From Acidobacteriota bacterium (GTDB taxonomy: Bacteria; Acidobacteriota; Polarisedimenticolia; Gp22-AA2): a stretch of 6,684 bases of DNA. The translations under genes were made by a program, and so were the position numbers. Shown here one piece after another: positions 1-6,234 of the stretch. The notes beneath the pieces are model-generated. The model saw nothing but the letters and a program-made list of their open reading frames with translations, made no database searches and had not been told where the DNA came from. Within the stretch, counting starts at the first letter, position 1. Each line of letters opens with the position of its first letter. The DNA is taken from assembly GCA_016202915.1 (NCBI GenBank), contig JACQNT010000185.1, forward strand, positions 1 to 6,684, written 5' to 3'.

Positions 1-655
1 ACTGCAACCCGTCGCCGTAGATCGTCGGCCGCCGCCCGGAGATCGCCGCCTTGATGAAATTGGGGACCACGGCGGCGTAATCGGAGTTGGGGTCCTGCCG
101 CGGCCCGAAGATGTTGAAGTAGCGCAGGGCGATCGTCTCCAGACCGTAGAGGGCGTGGAAGACGGCGCAGTAGTGCTCGCCCGCCAGCTTGCTCACGGCG
201 TAGGGGGAGAGCGGCGCGGGGGTCATCGTCTCCGCCTTGGGCAGCTGCGGGGCGTCGCCGTAGACGGAGGAGGACGACGCGTAGACGAAGCGCCGGGCGC
301 CGGCATCGCGCGCCGCCAGCAGGAGGTTCACGGTGCCCGTGACGTTGACCTGGTGGCTGGACAGCGGGTCCTCGACCGAGCGCTGCACGGAGGGGAGGGC
401 CGCCTGGTGGAGGACGTGCGTGGCCCCGCGCACGGCCCGGCGTACGACCCCCGCGTCCCGGAGGTCCCCCCGGATGACCTCGGGCTCAGACGTCCCGGAC
501 GGGCGCTGCCGGACGACCTGGTCGAGGTTCTCCTGCCGCCCCGTCGAGAAGTCGTCGAGGACGACGACCTCCTCGCTGCGGCGCAGCAGGGCCTCCACGA
601 GGTTCGACCCGATGAAGCCGGCCCCCCCGGTCACCAGGTAGCGCCGCCGCCCCAT
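1..655 (-). CDS. UDP-hexose/UDP-N-acetylhexosamine 4-epimerase (WbpP/TviC-like extended SDR), 3' end beyond window
   Basis: This is an NAD-dependent extended short-chain dehydrogenase/reductase, expected to invert C4 of a UDP-sugar in the cytoplasm. The first 218 residues are present and the frame is open to the left edge. About 90-120 C-terminal residues of a typical 310-330-residue enzyme are missing. Visible: the Rossmann motif TGGAGFIGS (9-17), the Ser-rich active-site strand ASSSSVYGD (126-134), the catalytic pair Tyr152 and Lys156 in SPYAVSKLAGE, and the substrate-side RYFNIFGPRQDPNS motif. The run HQAALPSVQRS resembles WbpP/TviC-type UDP-GlcNAc(A) 4-epimerases more than GalE, so UDP-GlcNAc or UDP-GlcNAcA is the inferred substrate. 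The ATG at 655 follows the ugd stop after one base (TAGAATG) and has no clear Shine-Dalgarno sequence, so reinitiation after ugd is likely. A plain UDP-glucose 4-epimerase is the main alternative. Family is certain; substrate is not. Confidence 0.9.
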   Translation of the reverse strand, partial: MGRRRYLVTGGAGFIGSNLVEALLRRSEEVVVLDDFSTGRQENLDQVVRQRPSGTSEPEVIRGDLRDAGVVRRAVRGATHVLHQAALPSVQRSVEDPLSSHQVNVTGTVNLLLAARDAGARRFVYASSSSVYGDAPQLPKAETMTPAPLSPYAVSKLAGEHYCAVFHALYGLETIALRYFNIFGPRQDPNSDYAAVVPNFIKAAISGRRPTIYGDGLQ

Positions 656-656
656 T

Positions 657-1955
657 CTAGCGACCCACGCTGCTGTAGGCGAATCCCAGCTCCTTCATCT
701 GCCGGGGCTCGTAGACATTGCGCAGGTCGACCACGGTGGGAGACCTCAGGACCTCCTTCATCCGGGTCCAGTCGAGGTTGCGGAACTGGTTCCACTCCGT
801 CGCGATGACCAGCAGGTCGCAGCCCGAGGCGGCATCGTAGGCGTCCTCCGCGTACTCGAGATCCGGGAGAGCCTGGCGCGCCTCCTCGACGGCCGCCGGA
901 TCGTAGGCGCGCACGCGGGCCCCGGCGGCGAGGATCTCCCGGATGATCCGGACGGCGGGCGAGTCGCGCGTGTCGCTGGTGTTCGGCTTGAAGGCGAGCC
1001 CGAGGAAGGCCACCTTCTTCCCCCGCAGGGAGCCGGCGGCGCGCCGGATCTTCTCCGCCATGCGCCCGATCTGGCGTTCGTTCACTTCCACCGCCGCCTC
1101 CACGACCAGTGCCCCGACGCCGGCTTCCCGGGCCATCCTCATGACGGCCCGGGTGTCCTTCGGGAAGCAGGAGCCCCCGAACCCCGGTCCGGGGTGCAGG
1201 AACTTCCGGCCGATCCGGTTGTCCAGCCCCATGCCGCGCGCCACCTCGTGCACGTCGGCGCCCACCGACTCGCACAGCGCGGCGATCTCGTTGATGAAGG
1301 AGATCTTCGTCGCCAGGAACGCGTTGGAGGCGTACTTGATCATCTCGGCGCTGACCACCGTGGTGATCACGAACGGGGTCTCGATGAGGTACAGCGGGTT
1401 GTAGAGATCCTTCAGGATGGCGATCGCCTGGGGGTCCTCGGCCCCGATGATGACGCGGTTGGGGCGCATGAAGTCCTCGATGGCCGCCCCCTCGCGCAGG
1501 AACTCGGGGTTGCTCGCCACGCTGAACGGGACCCGGGCCGTCTGGCTCTCTTCGATCAGGCGCCGGATCATCGCCCCCGTCCCCATCGGCACGGTGCTCT
1601 TGGTCACGATCACCCTGTAGCCGTTCATGAAGCGCGCAATGCCGGCCGCCACCTCGCGCACGAAGCTGAGGTCGGCCGCGCCCCCGTCCCCGGGCGGCGT
1701 GCCCACCGCGATGAACAGCACGAGGGACTTCTCCACGGCCGTCCGGAGGTCCGCCGTGAACGCCAGCCGCCCCTCCCGCATGTTGCGGGCCACCAGCTCC
1801 TCGAGGCCGGGCTCGTAGAACGGCACCTTCCCCTTCTGGAGGAGCGCGATCTTGGCGGCATCCTTGTCCACCCCGATGACGCCGATGCCGAACTCCGCGA
1901 AGCAGGCGCCGGTCACGAGCCCCACGTACCCCGTCCCGACGACCGCGATGTTCAT
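657..1955 (-). CDS. ugd: UDP-glucose 6-dehydrogenase
   Basis: This cytoplasmic enzyme should oxidise UDP-glucose to UDP-glucuronate with two NAD+. The 432 residues are close to the usual length for the family. The N-terminal Rossmann domain has GTGYVGL (7-13) with an acidic residue at the end of strand 2 (Asp30). Then come TKSTVPMGTG (118-127), NPEFLREG (149-156), the central-helix Lys207 and Asn211 of the catalytic set, and the nucleophile Cys263 in GPGFGGSCFPKD. The C-terminal UDP-binding domain carries LGLAFKPNTSDTRDSPA (318-334). The SCFPKD version of the motif separates it from the GHCIPID-type paralogue at 2914-4257. I chose the ATG at 1955 because AAGGAG lies 5 bases upstream and the next residues are the conserved MNIAVVG strand. 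The in-frame start at 1982 adds nine unconserved residues. The ATG overlaps the upstream epimerase stop by one base (TGATG), suggesting coupling. Its product feeds the GAE-type epimerase upstream. Confidence 0.96.
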   Translation of the reverse strand: MNIAVVGTGYVGLVTGACFAEFGIGVIGVDKDAAKIALLQKGKVPFYEPGLEELVARNMREGRLAFTADLRTAVEKSLVLFIAVGTPPGDGGAADLSFVREVAAGIARFMNGYRVIVTKSTVPMGTGAMIRRLIEESQTARVPFSVASNPEFLREGAAIEDFMRPNRVIIGAEDPQAIAILKDLYNPLYLIETPFVITTVVSAEMIKYASNAFLATKISFINEIAALCESVGADVHEVARGMGLDNRIGRKFLHPGPGFGGSCFPKDTRAVMRMAREAGVGALVVEAAVEVNERQIGRMAEKIRRAAGSLRGKKVAFLGLAFKPNTSDTRDSPAVRIIREILAAGARVRAYDPAAVEEARQALPDLEYAEDAYDAASGCDLLVIATEWNQFRNLDWTRMKEVLRSPTVVDLRNVYEPRQMKELGFAYSSVGR

Positions 1956-2917
1956 CAGCGCTCCTTGAGCCCGCGGTACCACTCCACGAAGCGGGCCAGT
2001 CCCTCGCCGAGCGGGACTTTGGGCTCGTACCCGAGGAGCCGCCGCGCCTTGAGGACGTCCGCCCAGGTCGCCACGACGTCGCCCGGCTGCCCCGGCTCCC
2101 CCTCGACGATCGCCTTCTGCCCCACATGCCTCTCGAGCAGGCCGATGAGCTGGTCCAGGGGGGTGCTCTGCGATCCGCCCAGGTTGATGATCTCGAACCC
2201 CTGCACCCGCTCGATGGCCCGCATGACGCCGTTGATGATGTCGCTGATGAAGGTGTAGTCGCGCCGCGTCGAGCCGTCCCCGAAGCGCTGCAGTGGCAGG
2301 CCCCGGTCGATCAGGCGGGTGAACTTATGGATCGCCATCTCCGGCCGCTGCCGTGGGCCGTAAACGGTGAAGAGCCTGAGCGCGAAGACGTTCAGCTGGT
2401 AGAGGGCGTGGTAGGTCGCGCACAGCAGCTCTCCCGCCCTCTTGGTCGCGGCGTAGGGCGAGATCGGCCCCTCGACGTCGTCCTTCTCGGAGAACGGCAC
2501 CTTGGAGTTGTTCCCATAGACCGACGAGGAGGACCCGAAGATGAACTTCCCGATCCCGTGCCTGCGGCAGGCCTCCAGCAGGATGGCCGTCCCCCGCACG
2601 TTCACGTCGCAGTAGAGCGCCGGCTGCTGGATGGAGGGGCGCACTCCGGCCCGCGCGGCGAGGTGAACGACGACGCCGATCGGCTGCGTCTTGAAGAGGT
2701 CTTCGATGAGCCCCTCGTCCCGGATGTCTCCCTCCACCAGGGCGAAGCCGGGGCGTCCCGAGAGCGCTTCCAGGTTCCTTCTCTTGACCTCGGGGTGATA
2801 GAAGTCGTCGAAGTTGTCGAGGACGACCACCTCGCGCCCCGCCGCCAGGAGCGCCTCGGCGAGGTGGGACCCGATGAACCCCGCGCCGCCGGTCACCAGG
2901 ACGCTGGCCACCTTCAC
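1955..2917 (-). CDS. UDP-glucuronate 4-epimerase-type SDR
   Basis: A 320-residue extended SDR epimerase, full length for the family, probably interconverting UDP-glucuronate and UDP-galacturonate in the cytoplasm. Visible: Rossmann motif TGGAGFIGSH (9-18), LAARAGVRPS (86-95), the active-site run GSSSSVYG (128-135), catalytic Tyr155 and Lys159 in SPYAATKRAGE, RLFTVYGPRQRPEMAI, and a C-terminal substrate-binding domain. LAARAGVR and TVYGPRQRPEMAI are typical of UDP-glucuronate epimerases rather than GalE or RmlB; that assignment rests on family resemblance. It ends in a one-base overlap with ugd, whose product would be its substrate. The start is ambiguous. The GTG at 2917 overlaps the upstream stop as GTGA but is only 2 bases from GGAGG; the in-frame GTG at 2911 (codon 3) is 8 bases from it. 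Either start keeps the Rossmann motif. The protein is a paralogue of the epimerase at 1-655. Confidence 0.9.
   Translation of the reverse strand: MKVASVLVTGGAGFIGSHLAEALLAAGREVVVLDNFDDFYHPEVKRRNLEALSGRPGFALVEGDIRDEGLIEDLFKTQPIGVVVHLAARAGVRPSIQQPALYCDVNVRGTAILLEACRRHGIGKFIFGSSSSVYGNNSKVPFSEKDDVEGPISPYAATKRAGELLCATYHALYQLNVFALRLFTVYGPRQRPEMAIHKFTRLIDRGLPLQRFGDGSTRRDYTFISDIINGVMRAIERVQGFEIINLGGSQSTPLDQLIGLLERHVGQKAIVEGEPGQPGDVVATWADVLKARRLLGYEPKVPLGEGLARFVEWYRGLKER
1961..1966 (-). promoter_or_regulatory. Ribosome binding site of ugd
   Basis: AAGGAG on the minus strand sits 5 bases before the ATG at 1955, inside the last codons of the preceding epimerase. It decides the ugd start in favour of 1955 over the upstream in-frame start at 1982. 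Confidence 0.75.
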
Positions 2918-4257
2918 AGCCTCCGGATCTTCTCGCGCCCGGAGCGCACGGCGCGCGTGGCGTTGCGCGTGTCCAGGACGGAGCGGGCGTGGCGCACGAT
3001 GAAGTCGTAGTCGTAGCAGGAGTGATCGGTCACGATGATCACCAGGTCGGCCTCGCGCAGGGCCTTCTCATCGAGCGGCGTCGAGCGGTGCCGGGCGCCC
3101 TCGTCCATGACGATCTCGGGAGCGTACGGGTCGCTGTAGCGGATGTCCGCTCCGCGATCGGCGAGCAGCTTGATGACGTCCATCGCCGGCGACTCGCGCA
3201 CGTCGCCGACGTCCTTCTTGTAGGCGACCCCCAGGATCAGGATCCGGGCCCCCCGCACGCTCTTCTCCTGCTCGTTCAGGGCGTCGACCGCCTTGCCGAC
3301 GACGTAGTGCGGCATGTTGCCGTTGATCTCGGAGGCCAGCTCGATGAACTTGGCGTAGTAGTTGAGGGTCTTCAGCTTCCAGGAGAGGTAGTGGGGATCG
3401 ATCGGGATGCAGTGGCCCCCCAGGCCCGGGCCCGGGTAGAAGGCCATGAAGCCGAAGGGCTTGGTCGCCGCGGCGTCGATGATCTCCCAGACATCGAGGC
3501 CCAGCCGATCGCACATGAGGGCGACCTCGTTGACCAGCCCGATGTTGACGCTGCGGAAGGTGTTCTCCAGGAGCTTGACCATCTCGGCCGCGCGCGTGCT
3601 GGAGACCGGGATCACGCGATCGATCGCCTGCTCGTAGAGGGCCCGCGCCACCCGACCGCAGGCCGGCGTCACCCCGCCCAGGATCTTGGGCGTGTTCCGG
3701 GTGTTGAAGCGCGCGTTGCCGGGGTCCATCCGTTCGGGGGAGAAGGCCAGGAAGAAATCCCTGCCCACCTTGAGCCCGGTCGACTCCAGTTTGGGCAGGA
3801 TCACCTCCTCGGTCGTCCCGGGGTAGGTGGTGCTCTCCAGCACCACGAGCAGGCCGGGGTGAAGGTGGCGGGCGATCTGATCGACGGCGGAGACGATGCA
3901 GGAGATGTCCGGGTCGCGCGTCTTGCGCAGCGGCGTGGGGACGCAGATCACCGCCGCGTCGGCGCGCGACAGGACCGAGAAATCGGTGGAGGACCGGAGC
4001 TTCCCGTCCCGCGTGAGGCGGCGGACCGTCTCGCCAGGCACGTCCTGGACATAGGACTCTCCGTCTCGGACCCGCCTGACCCTGCCCTCGTCCGTATCGA
4101 TGCCGTGGACGGCGAGACCGGCCCCGGCGAACTCGCAGGCCAGCGGCAGGCCGACATACCCGAGGCCGATCACCGCGACCGTGGCCTGGCCGCTGCGCAG
4201 CCGGGCCGCCAGCCGCTCCGCCTCCCCGGACTCCGGAGGCGCCGGGGTCTCCACCAT
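2914..4257 (-). CDS. Nucleotide-sugar 6-dehydrogenase, WbpA/TviB type (probable UDP-GlcNAc 6-dehydrogenase)
   Basis: This NAD-dependent four-electron dehydrogenase oxidises C6 of a UDP-sugar, most likely UDP-GlcNAc to UDP-GlcNAcA. With the start at 4257 it has 447 residues, usual for the family. Visible: GLGYVGLP (31-38), CVPTPL (105-110), ESTTYPGTTEE (141-151), FSPER (172-176), Lys228 and Asn232 of the central helix, nucleophile Cys283 in GPGLGGHCIPIDPHYLSWK, and the C-terminal LGVAYKKDVGDVRESPA (342-358). GHCIPIDPHY is characteristic of WbpA/TviB-type enzymes; UDP-ManNAc dehydrogenase (WecC) is a less likely alternative. The frame stays open upstream to a GTG at 4347. That would add 30 basic, low-complexity residues encoded inside the MCE gene's acidic tail, and family members do not need them. 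The ATG at 4257, 22 bases after the MCE stop, fits best although its ribosome site is weak; GTG at 4266 is also possible. Function is confident, exact substrate inferred. Confidence 0.92.
   Translation of the reverse strand: MVETPAPPESGEAERLAARLRSGQATVAVIGLGYVGLPLACEFAGAGLAVHGIDTDEGRVRRVRDGESYVQDVPGETVRRLTRDGKLRSSTDFSVLSRADAAVICVPTPLRKTRDPDISCIVSAVDQIARHLHPGLLVVLESTTYPGTTEEVILPKLESTGLKVGRDFFLAFSPERMDPGNARFNTRNTPKILGGVTPACGRVARALYEQAIDRVIPVSSTRAAEMVKLLENTFRSVNIGLVNEVALMCDRLGLDVWEIIDAAATKPFGFMAFYPGPGLGGHCIPIDPHYLSWKLKTLNYYAKFIELASEINGNMPHYVVGKAVDALNEQEKSVRGARILILGVAYKKDVGDVRESPAMDVIKLLADRGADIRYSDPYAPEIVMDEGARHRSTPLDEKALREADLVIIVTDHSCYDYDFIVRHARSVLDTRNATRAVRSGREKIRRL
2920..2924 (-). promoter_or_regulatory. 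Shine-Dalgarno sequence for the UDP-glucuronate epimerase gene
   Basis: GGAGG on the minus strand lies in the last codons of the upstream dehydrogenase. It is 2 bases from the GTG at 2917 but 8 bases from the in-frame GTG at 2911. By spacing it favours the later start, whereas the GTGA overlap favours the earlier one. Confidence 0.55.
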
Positions 4258-4279
4258 GCCCGCCACGGGACCGTTCCGG

Positions 4280-5479
4280 CTACGGGTCCTGTTTGGGGGC
4301 CGGGGGCCCGTCCGGGCCTTCCTTCTCCCCTTCGTCCTCGTCGCCACCCTGCTCTCCCTCCTGCCCGGAGCGCTCCTGGGCCCCCTTCTTCCCGTAGCGC
4401 CTGAGTAGCCCCTTCCCGAGCCGGCTCTTCTCGATGCCGGCCACGATGTCCCTCAGCCCTTCGTAGACCTCCGGATCGTTCACGACTCCGCCGAGCGTCC
4501 CCTCGCCCGCGTCGATCTTGCGCAGGATCGACTCGGCGTGTCCGGCGGCGCCGTCGATCTTCTTGAGGAGGCCGTCCGCGTAGCGCTCGTCGTTCGTCAG
4601 CCGCCCGATGAGGCCCCGCCCCTCGCCCACTCCCTCGGCGACCCGGCGCAGGGAAGCCGACGCGGCGCGCAGGTCCTCCATGGCCCGCTTCCCCTCCCCG
4701 TCGGGCGAGGTGAGCGAGGCGATCGCTCCCTGGTCGCCGTCGAGCTTCTCCATCACCGATCGCAGGTGGGTCAGGGTCGCGTCGATGTTCTCAATCCCCT
4801 TGCGCGCGAACTGCTCGTCGGTCAGCAGGGCCCCGGCGAACCCCTTCCCTTTCTCCACCCCCTCGAGGGTGTGGCGCAGGGACGACAGGCTGCCCTCGAG
4901 GTTGGCCACGCCCTGGCGGCCGAACTCGGGGTTGTGGATCATCTCCTGGACGATCCCCCCGCCGCGATTGATGGCGACCAGGAGGTCCCGGAGGGAGGCG
5001 GTGATCTCCTTGAGGTCGTCGGCGATCCCCTGCCCCTGCTGCAGCGTCTCCTCCCAGACCGAGACGCCCGTCTCGATGAAGCCGTTCTTCGGCAGGAGCG
5101 GCCGGTCCGGGTCGCCCGGCGTCAGCTCGATGTACTTCTCGTTGGAGAGGTACGTCTGGGACTTGAGGGAGGCCTGCGTCCCTTCCCGGATGCGGCTGGC
5201 GTAGGCCCGGTCCACGGTGAACACGACCTTGATCTTGGGTTCCCTGATGTCCTTGGGGAATTCGATGTCGGAGACCGATCCGATCTGCACCCCGACCAGC
5301 CGCACGGGCGATCCCTCCGCCAGGCCGCTGGTGTTGTCGAAGCGGCTCCAGTAGTTGTTCTTCGGCGTGAACAGGCGGGACTCCTTGCTGATCGCCATCA
5401 CCGCGACCCCGAACACGACCAGTCCGAGCGACACCATCGCCCCGACGCTGATCTCCCTGGACACCCTAGACAGGCGCAT
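4280..5479 (-). CDS. mlaD: MCE-family (MlaD-like) lipid transport protein with tandem repeats and acidic tail
   Basis: This is the periplasmic substrate-binding component of an MCE lipid transporter, anchored in the inner membrane. It probably forms a ring or channel above the MlaE/MlaF complex. The 399 residues exceed twice the length of E. coli MlaD. Order: short basic N terminus, one membrane helix (about 11-30), one MCE domain (about 41-121, including FDNTSGLAEGSPVRLVGVQIG and ending LSNEKYIELTPGDP), a helical linker (about 140-171), five degenerate ~38-residue repeats (172-362), and an acidic low-complexity tail (about 370-399). The tail carries no obvious motif. The ATG at 5479 is supported by AAGGAGG 6 bases upstream and overlaps the mlaF stop by 14 bases. 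The mlaE-mlaF-mlaD order is the standard core of this transporter. The symbol marks family membership, not proven identity with E. coli MlaD. The lipid carried and direction of transport cannot be read from sequence. Confidence 0.92.
   Translation of the reverse strand: MRLSRVSREISVGAMVSLGLVVFGVAVMAISKESRLFTPKNNYWSRFDNTSGLAEGSPVRLVGVQIGSVSDIEFPKDIREPKIKVVFTVDRAYASRIREGTQASLKSQTYLSNEKYIELTPGDPDRPLLPKNGFIETGVSVWEETLQQGQGIADDLKEITASLRDLLVAINRGGGIVQEMIHNPEFGRQGVANLEGSLSSLRHTLEGVEKGKGFAGALLTDEQFARKGIENIDATLTHLRSVMEKLDGDQGAIASLTSPDGEGKRAMEDLRAASASLRRVAEGVGEGRGLIGRLTNDERYADGLLKKIDGAAGHAESILRKIDAGEGTLGGVVNDPEVYEGLRDIVAGIEKSRLGKGLLRRYGKKGAQERSGQEGEQGGDEDEGEKEGPDGPPAPKQDP
4283..4393 (-). other. Acidic low-complexity C-terminal tail of the MCE protein
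   Basis: Residues 363-399 of the MCE protein start with a short basic patch (KKGAQER). They then become rich in Glu, Asp, Gly, Gln and Pro (for example EGEQGGDEDEGEKEG) and end PPAPKQDP. The stretch is probably disordered and sits in the periplasm by predicted topology. Read in another frame of the same strand, the segment encodes a strongly basic peptide that runs in frame into the downstream dehydrogenase. This confuses the start call for that gene. Confidence 0.65.
4394..4966 (-). repeat. Five degenerate ~38-residue tandem repeats in the MCE protein
   Basis: Within the MCE protein, units begin at residues 172 (RGGGIVQEMIHNPEF), 211 (GKGFAGALLTDEQF), 250 (QGAIASLTSPDGEG), 287 (GRGLIGRLTNDERY) and 325 (GEGTLGGVVNDPEVY). 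Lengths are 39, 39, 37, 38 and 38. Most open with a Gly-x-Gly turn, a short hydrophobic stretch and an Asn/Asp-rich step, followed by an amphipathic helix. The third unit is the most diverged, and the last ends near GLLRRY. They look like stacked helical hairpins or a coiled-coil rod extending the MCE ring. The repeat is at protein level only; DNA units have diverged. Confidence 0.7.
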
Positions 5480-6224
5480 GGGGCTCCTCCTTCCCGCCGC
5501 TCAGGAAGTGGCGCAGGCGCGGCTCCCTGGAGGAGCGGGCCTCGTCCACCGTCCCCACGAAGTGCATCCTGCCGTCGTACAGGTAGCCGATCCGGTCGCC
5601 GACGATGAAGGCGCTGTCGATGTCGTGCGTCACGACGACGGAGGTCACCCGGAGCTGGCGCTGCATGTCGCGGATCAGCTCGTTGATCGTCGTGGCGGTC
5701 ACCGGATCGAGGCCGGTCGTCGGCTCGTCGTACAGGATGCAGCGCGGCTCCATGGAGATCGAGCGCGCCAGGGCCACCCGCTTCTTCATGCCGCCCGACA
5801 GCTCGGCGGGCATCAGGTCCTCCACCCCCTCGAGGCCCACGAGCGCCAGCTTCTCCCGGACGATCCCCCGGATCGCCTCCTCGGAGTGATCGGTGTGCTC
5901 GCGCAGCCCGTAGGCGACATTTTCCCGCACGTTCATGGAGTCGAACAGCGCCCCGCCCTGGAACAGCATGGCCACCTTCTTGCGCACCGGGACGAGGGCC
6001 TCCTCGTCGTAGTCCCCGATGTCCTCTCCGTCCACGAGCACGTGCCCCCGGTCGGAGCGGTGCAGCCCGATGATGTGCCGGATCAGGACCGACTTGCCGC
6101 TGCCGCTCCCGCCGAGGACGACCATCGTCTCGCCGCGGCGGATGTCGAAGGTGATCCCCTCCAGCACCTTCTTGCCCCCGAACGCCTTGTGCACATCCTC
6201 GAACCTGACGAACGAAGCGTCCAT
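5466..6224 (-). CDS. mlaF: ABC transporter ATP-binding protein, MlaF type
   Basis: This cytoplasmic ATPase of the MCE lipid transporter pairs with the MlaE permease to power lipid movement at the inner membrane. Its 252 residues are normal for the family. All ATPase motifs are intact: Walker A GGSGSGKS (38-45), Q-loop Gln89 in LFQGGALFDS, signature LSGGM (142-146), Walker B CILYDEP (162-168, with catalytic Glu167), D-loop GLD (171-173) and switch His200. FQGGALFDSMNVRENVAYGLREHT and LSGGMKKRVALAR are typical of the MlaF subfamily. The late LSGG at 241-244 is outside the fold position for a signature and is taken as chance. The ATG at 6224 begins 10 bases after the mlaE stop with only a weak ribosome site, so coupling to mlaE translation is likely. 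The 3' end overlaps the MCE gene by 14 bases. No MlaB (STAS) gene lies between it and its neighbours. Confidence 0.96.
   Translation of the reverse strand: MDASFVRFEDVHKAFGGKKVLEGITFDIRRGETMVVLGGSGSGKSVLIRHIIGLHRSDRGHVLVDGEDIGDYDEEALVPVRKKVAMLFQGGALFDSMNVRENVAYGLREHTDHSEEAIRGIVREKLALVGLEGVEDLMPAELSGGMKKRVALARSISMEPRCILYDEPTTGLDPVTATTINELIRDMQRQLRVTSVVVTHDIDSAFIVGDRIGYLYDGRMHFVGTVDEARSSREPRLRHFLSGGKEEPHAPV
5486..5492 (-). promoter_or_regulatory. Strong ribosome binding site of the MCE gene
   Basis: A full AAGGAGG lies on the minus strand 6 bases before the ATG at 5479, embedded in the last codons of mlaF. It is the strongest Shine-Dalgarno sequence in the window and suggests independent efficient loading on top of coupling with mlaF. 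Confidence 0.85.
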
Positions 6225-6234
6225 CGGGTCCGGT

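Noticed and set aside
631..2127. Minus-strand 498-codon open frame overlapping ugd in another frame
   Set aside because: It is an Arg/Gly-rich out-of-frame reading of ugd and the end of the preceding epimerase, with no conserved motif.
1194..2258. Long plus-strand open frame (354 codons) opposite ugd and the epimerase
   Set aside because: It is antisense to two genes with intact catalytic motifs. Its translation is rich in His, Arg, Gly and Asp with no recognisable domain, as expected opposite high-GC coding sequence.
4305..4318. Short GC hairpin (5-base stem, 4-base loop) near the end of the MCE gene, considered as a terminator
   Set aside because: It lies inside coding sequence, has a short stem and no T-run on either strand. 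Downstream genes are tightly packed, so termination here is unlikely.
2989..4404. Long plus-strand open frame (471 codons) opposite the WbpA-type dehydrogenase
   Set aside because: It mirrors a well-conserved minus-strand gene. The translation shows biased composition, no domain and no convincing ribosome site; GC-rich third positions suppress antisense stops.
5489..5502. Second LSGG sequence near the C terminus of MlaF, considered as a duplicated ABC signature
   Set aside because: It is beyond the ATPase fold, after the switch histidine, and the real signature at residues 142-146 is intact. It is probably chance.
4538..5608. Long plus-strand open frame (356 codons) opposite the MCE gene
   Set aside because: Same antisense artefact. 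The MCE protein on the other strand has a clear membrane anchor, MCE domain and strong ribosome site.
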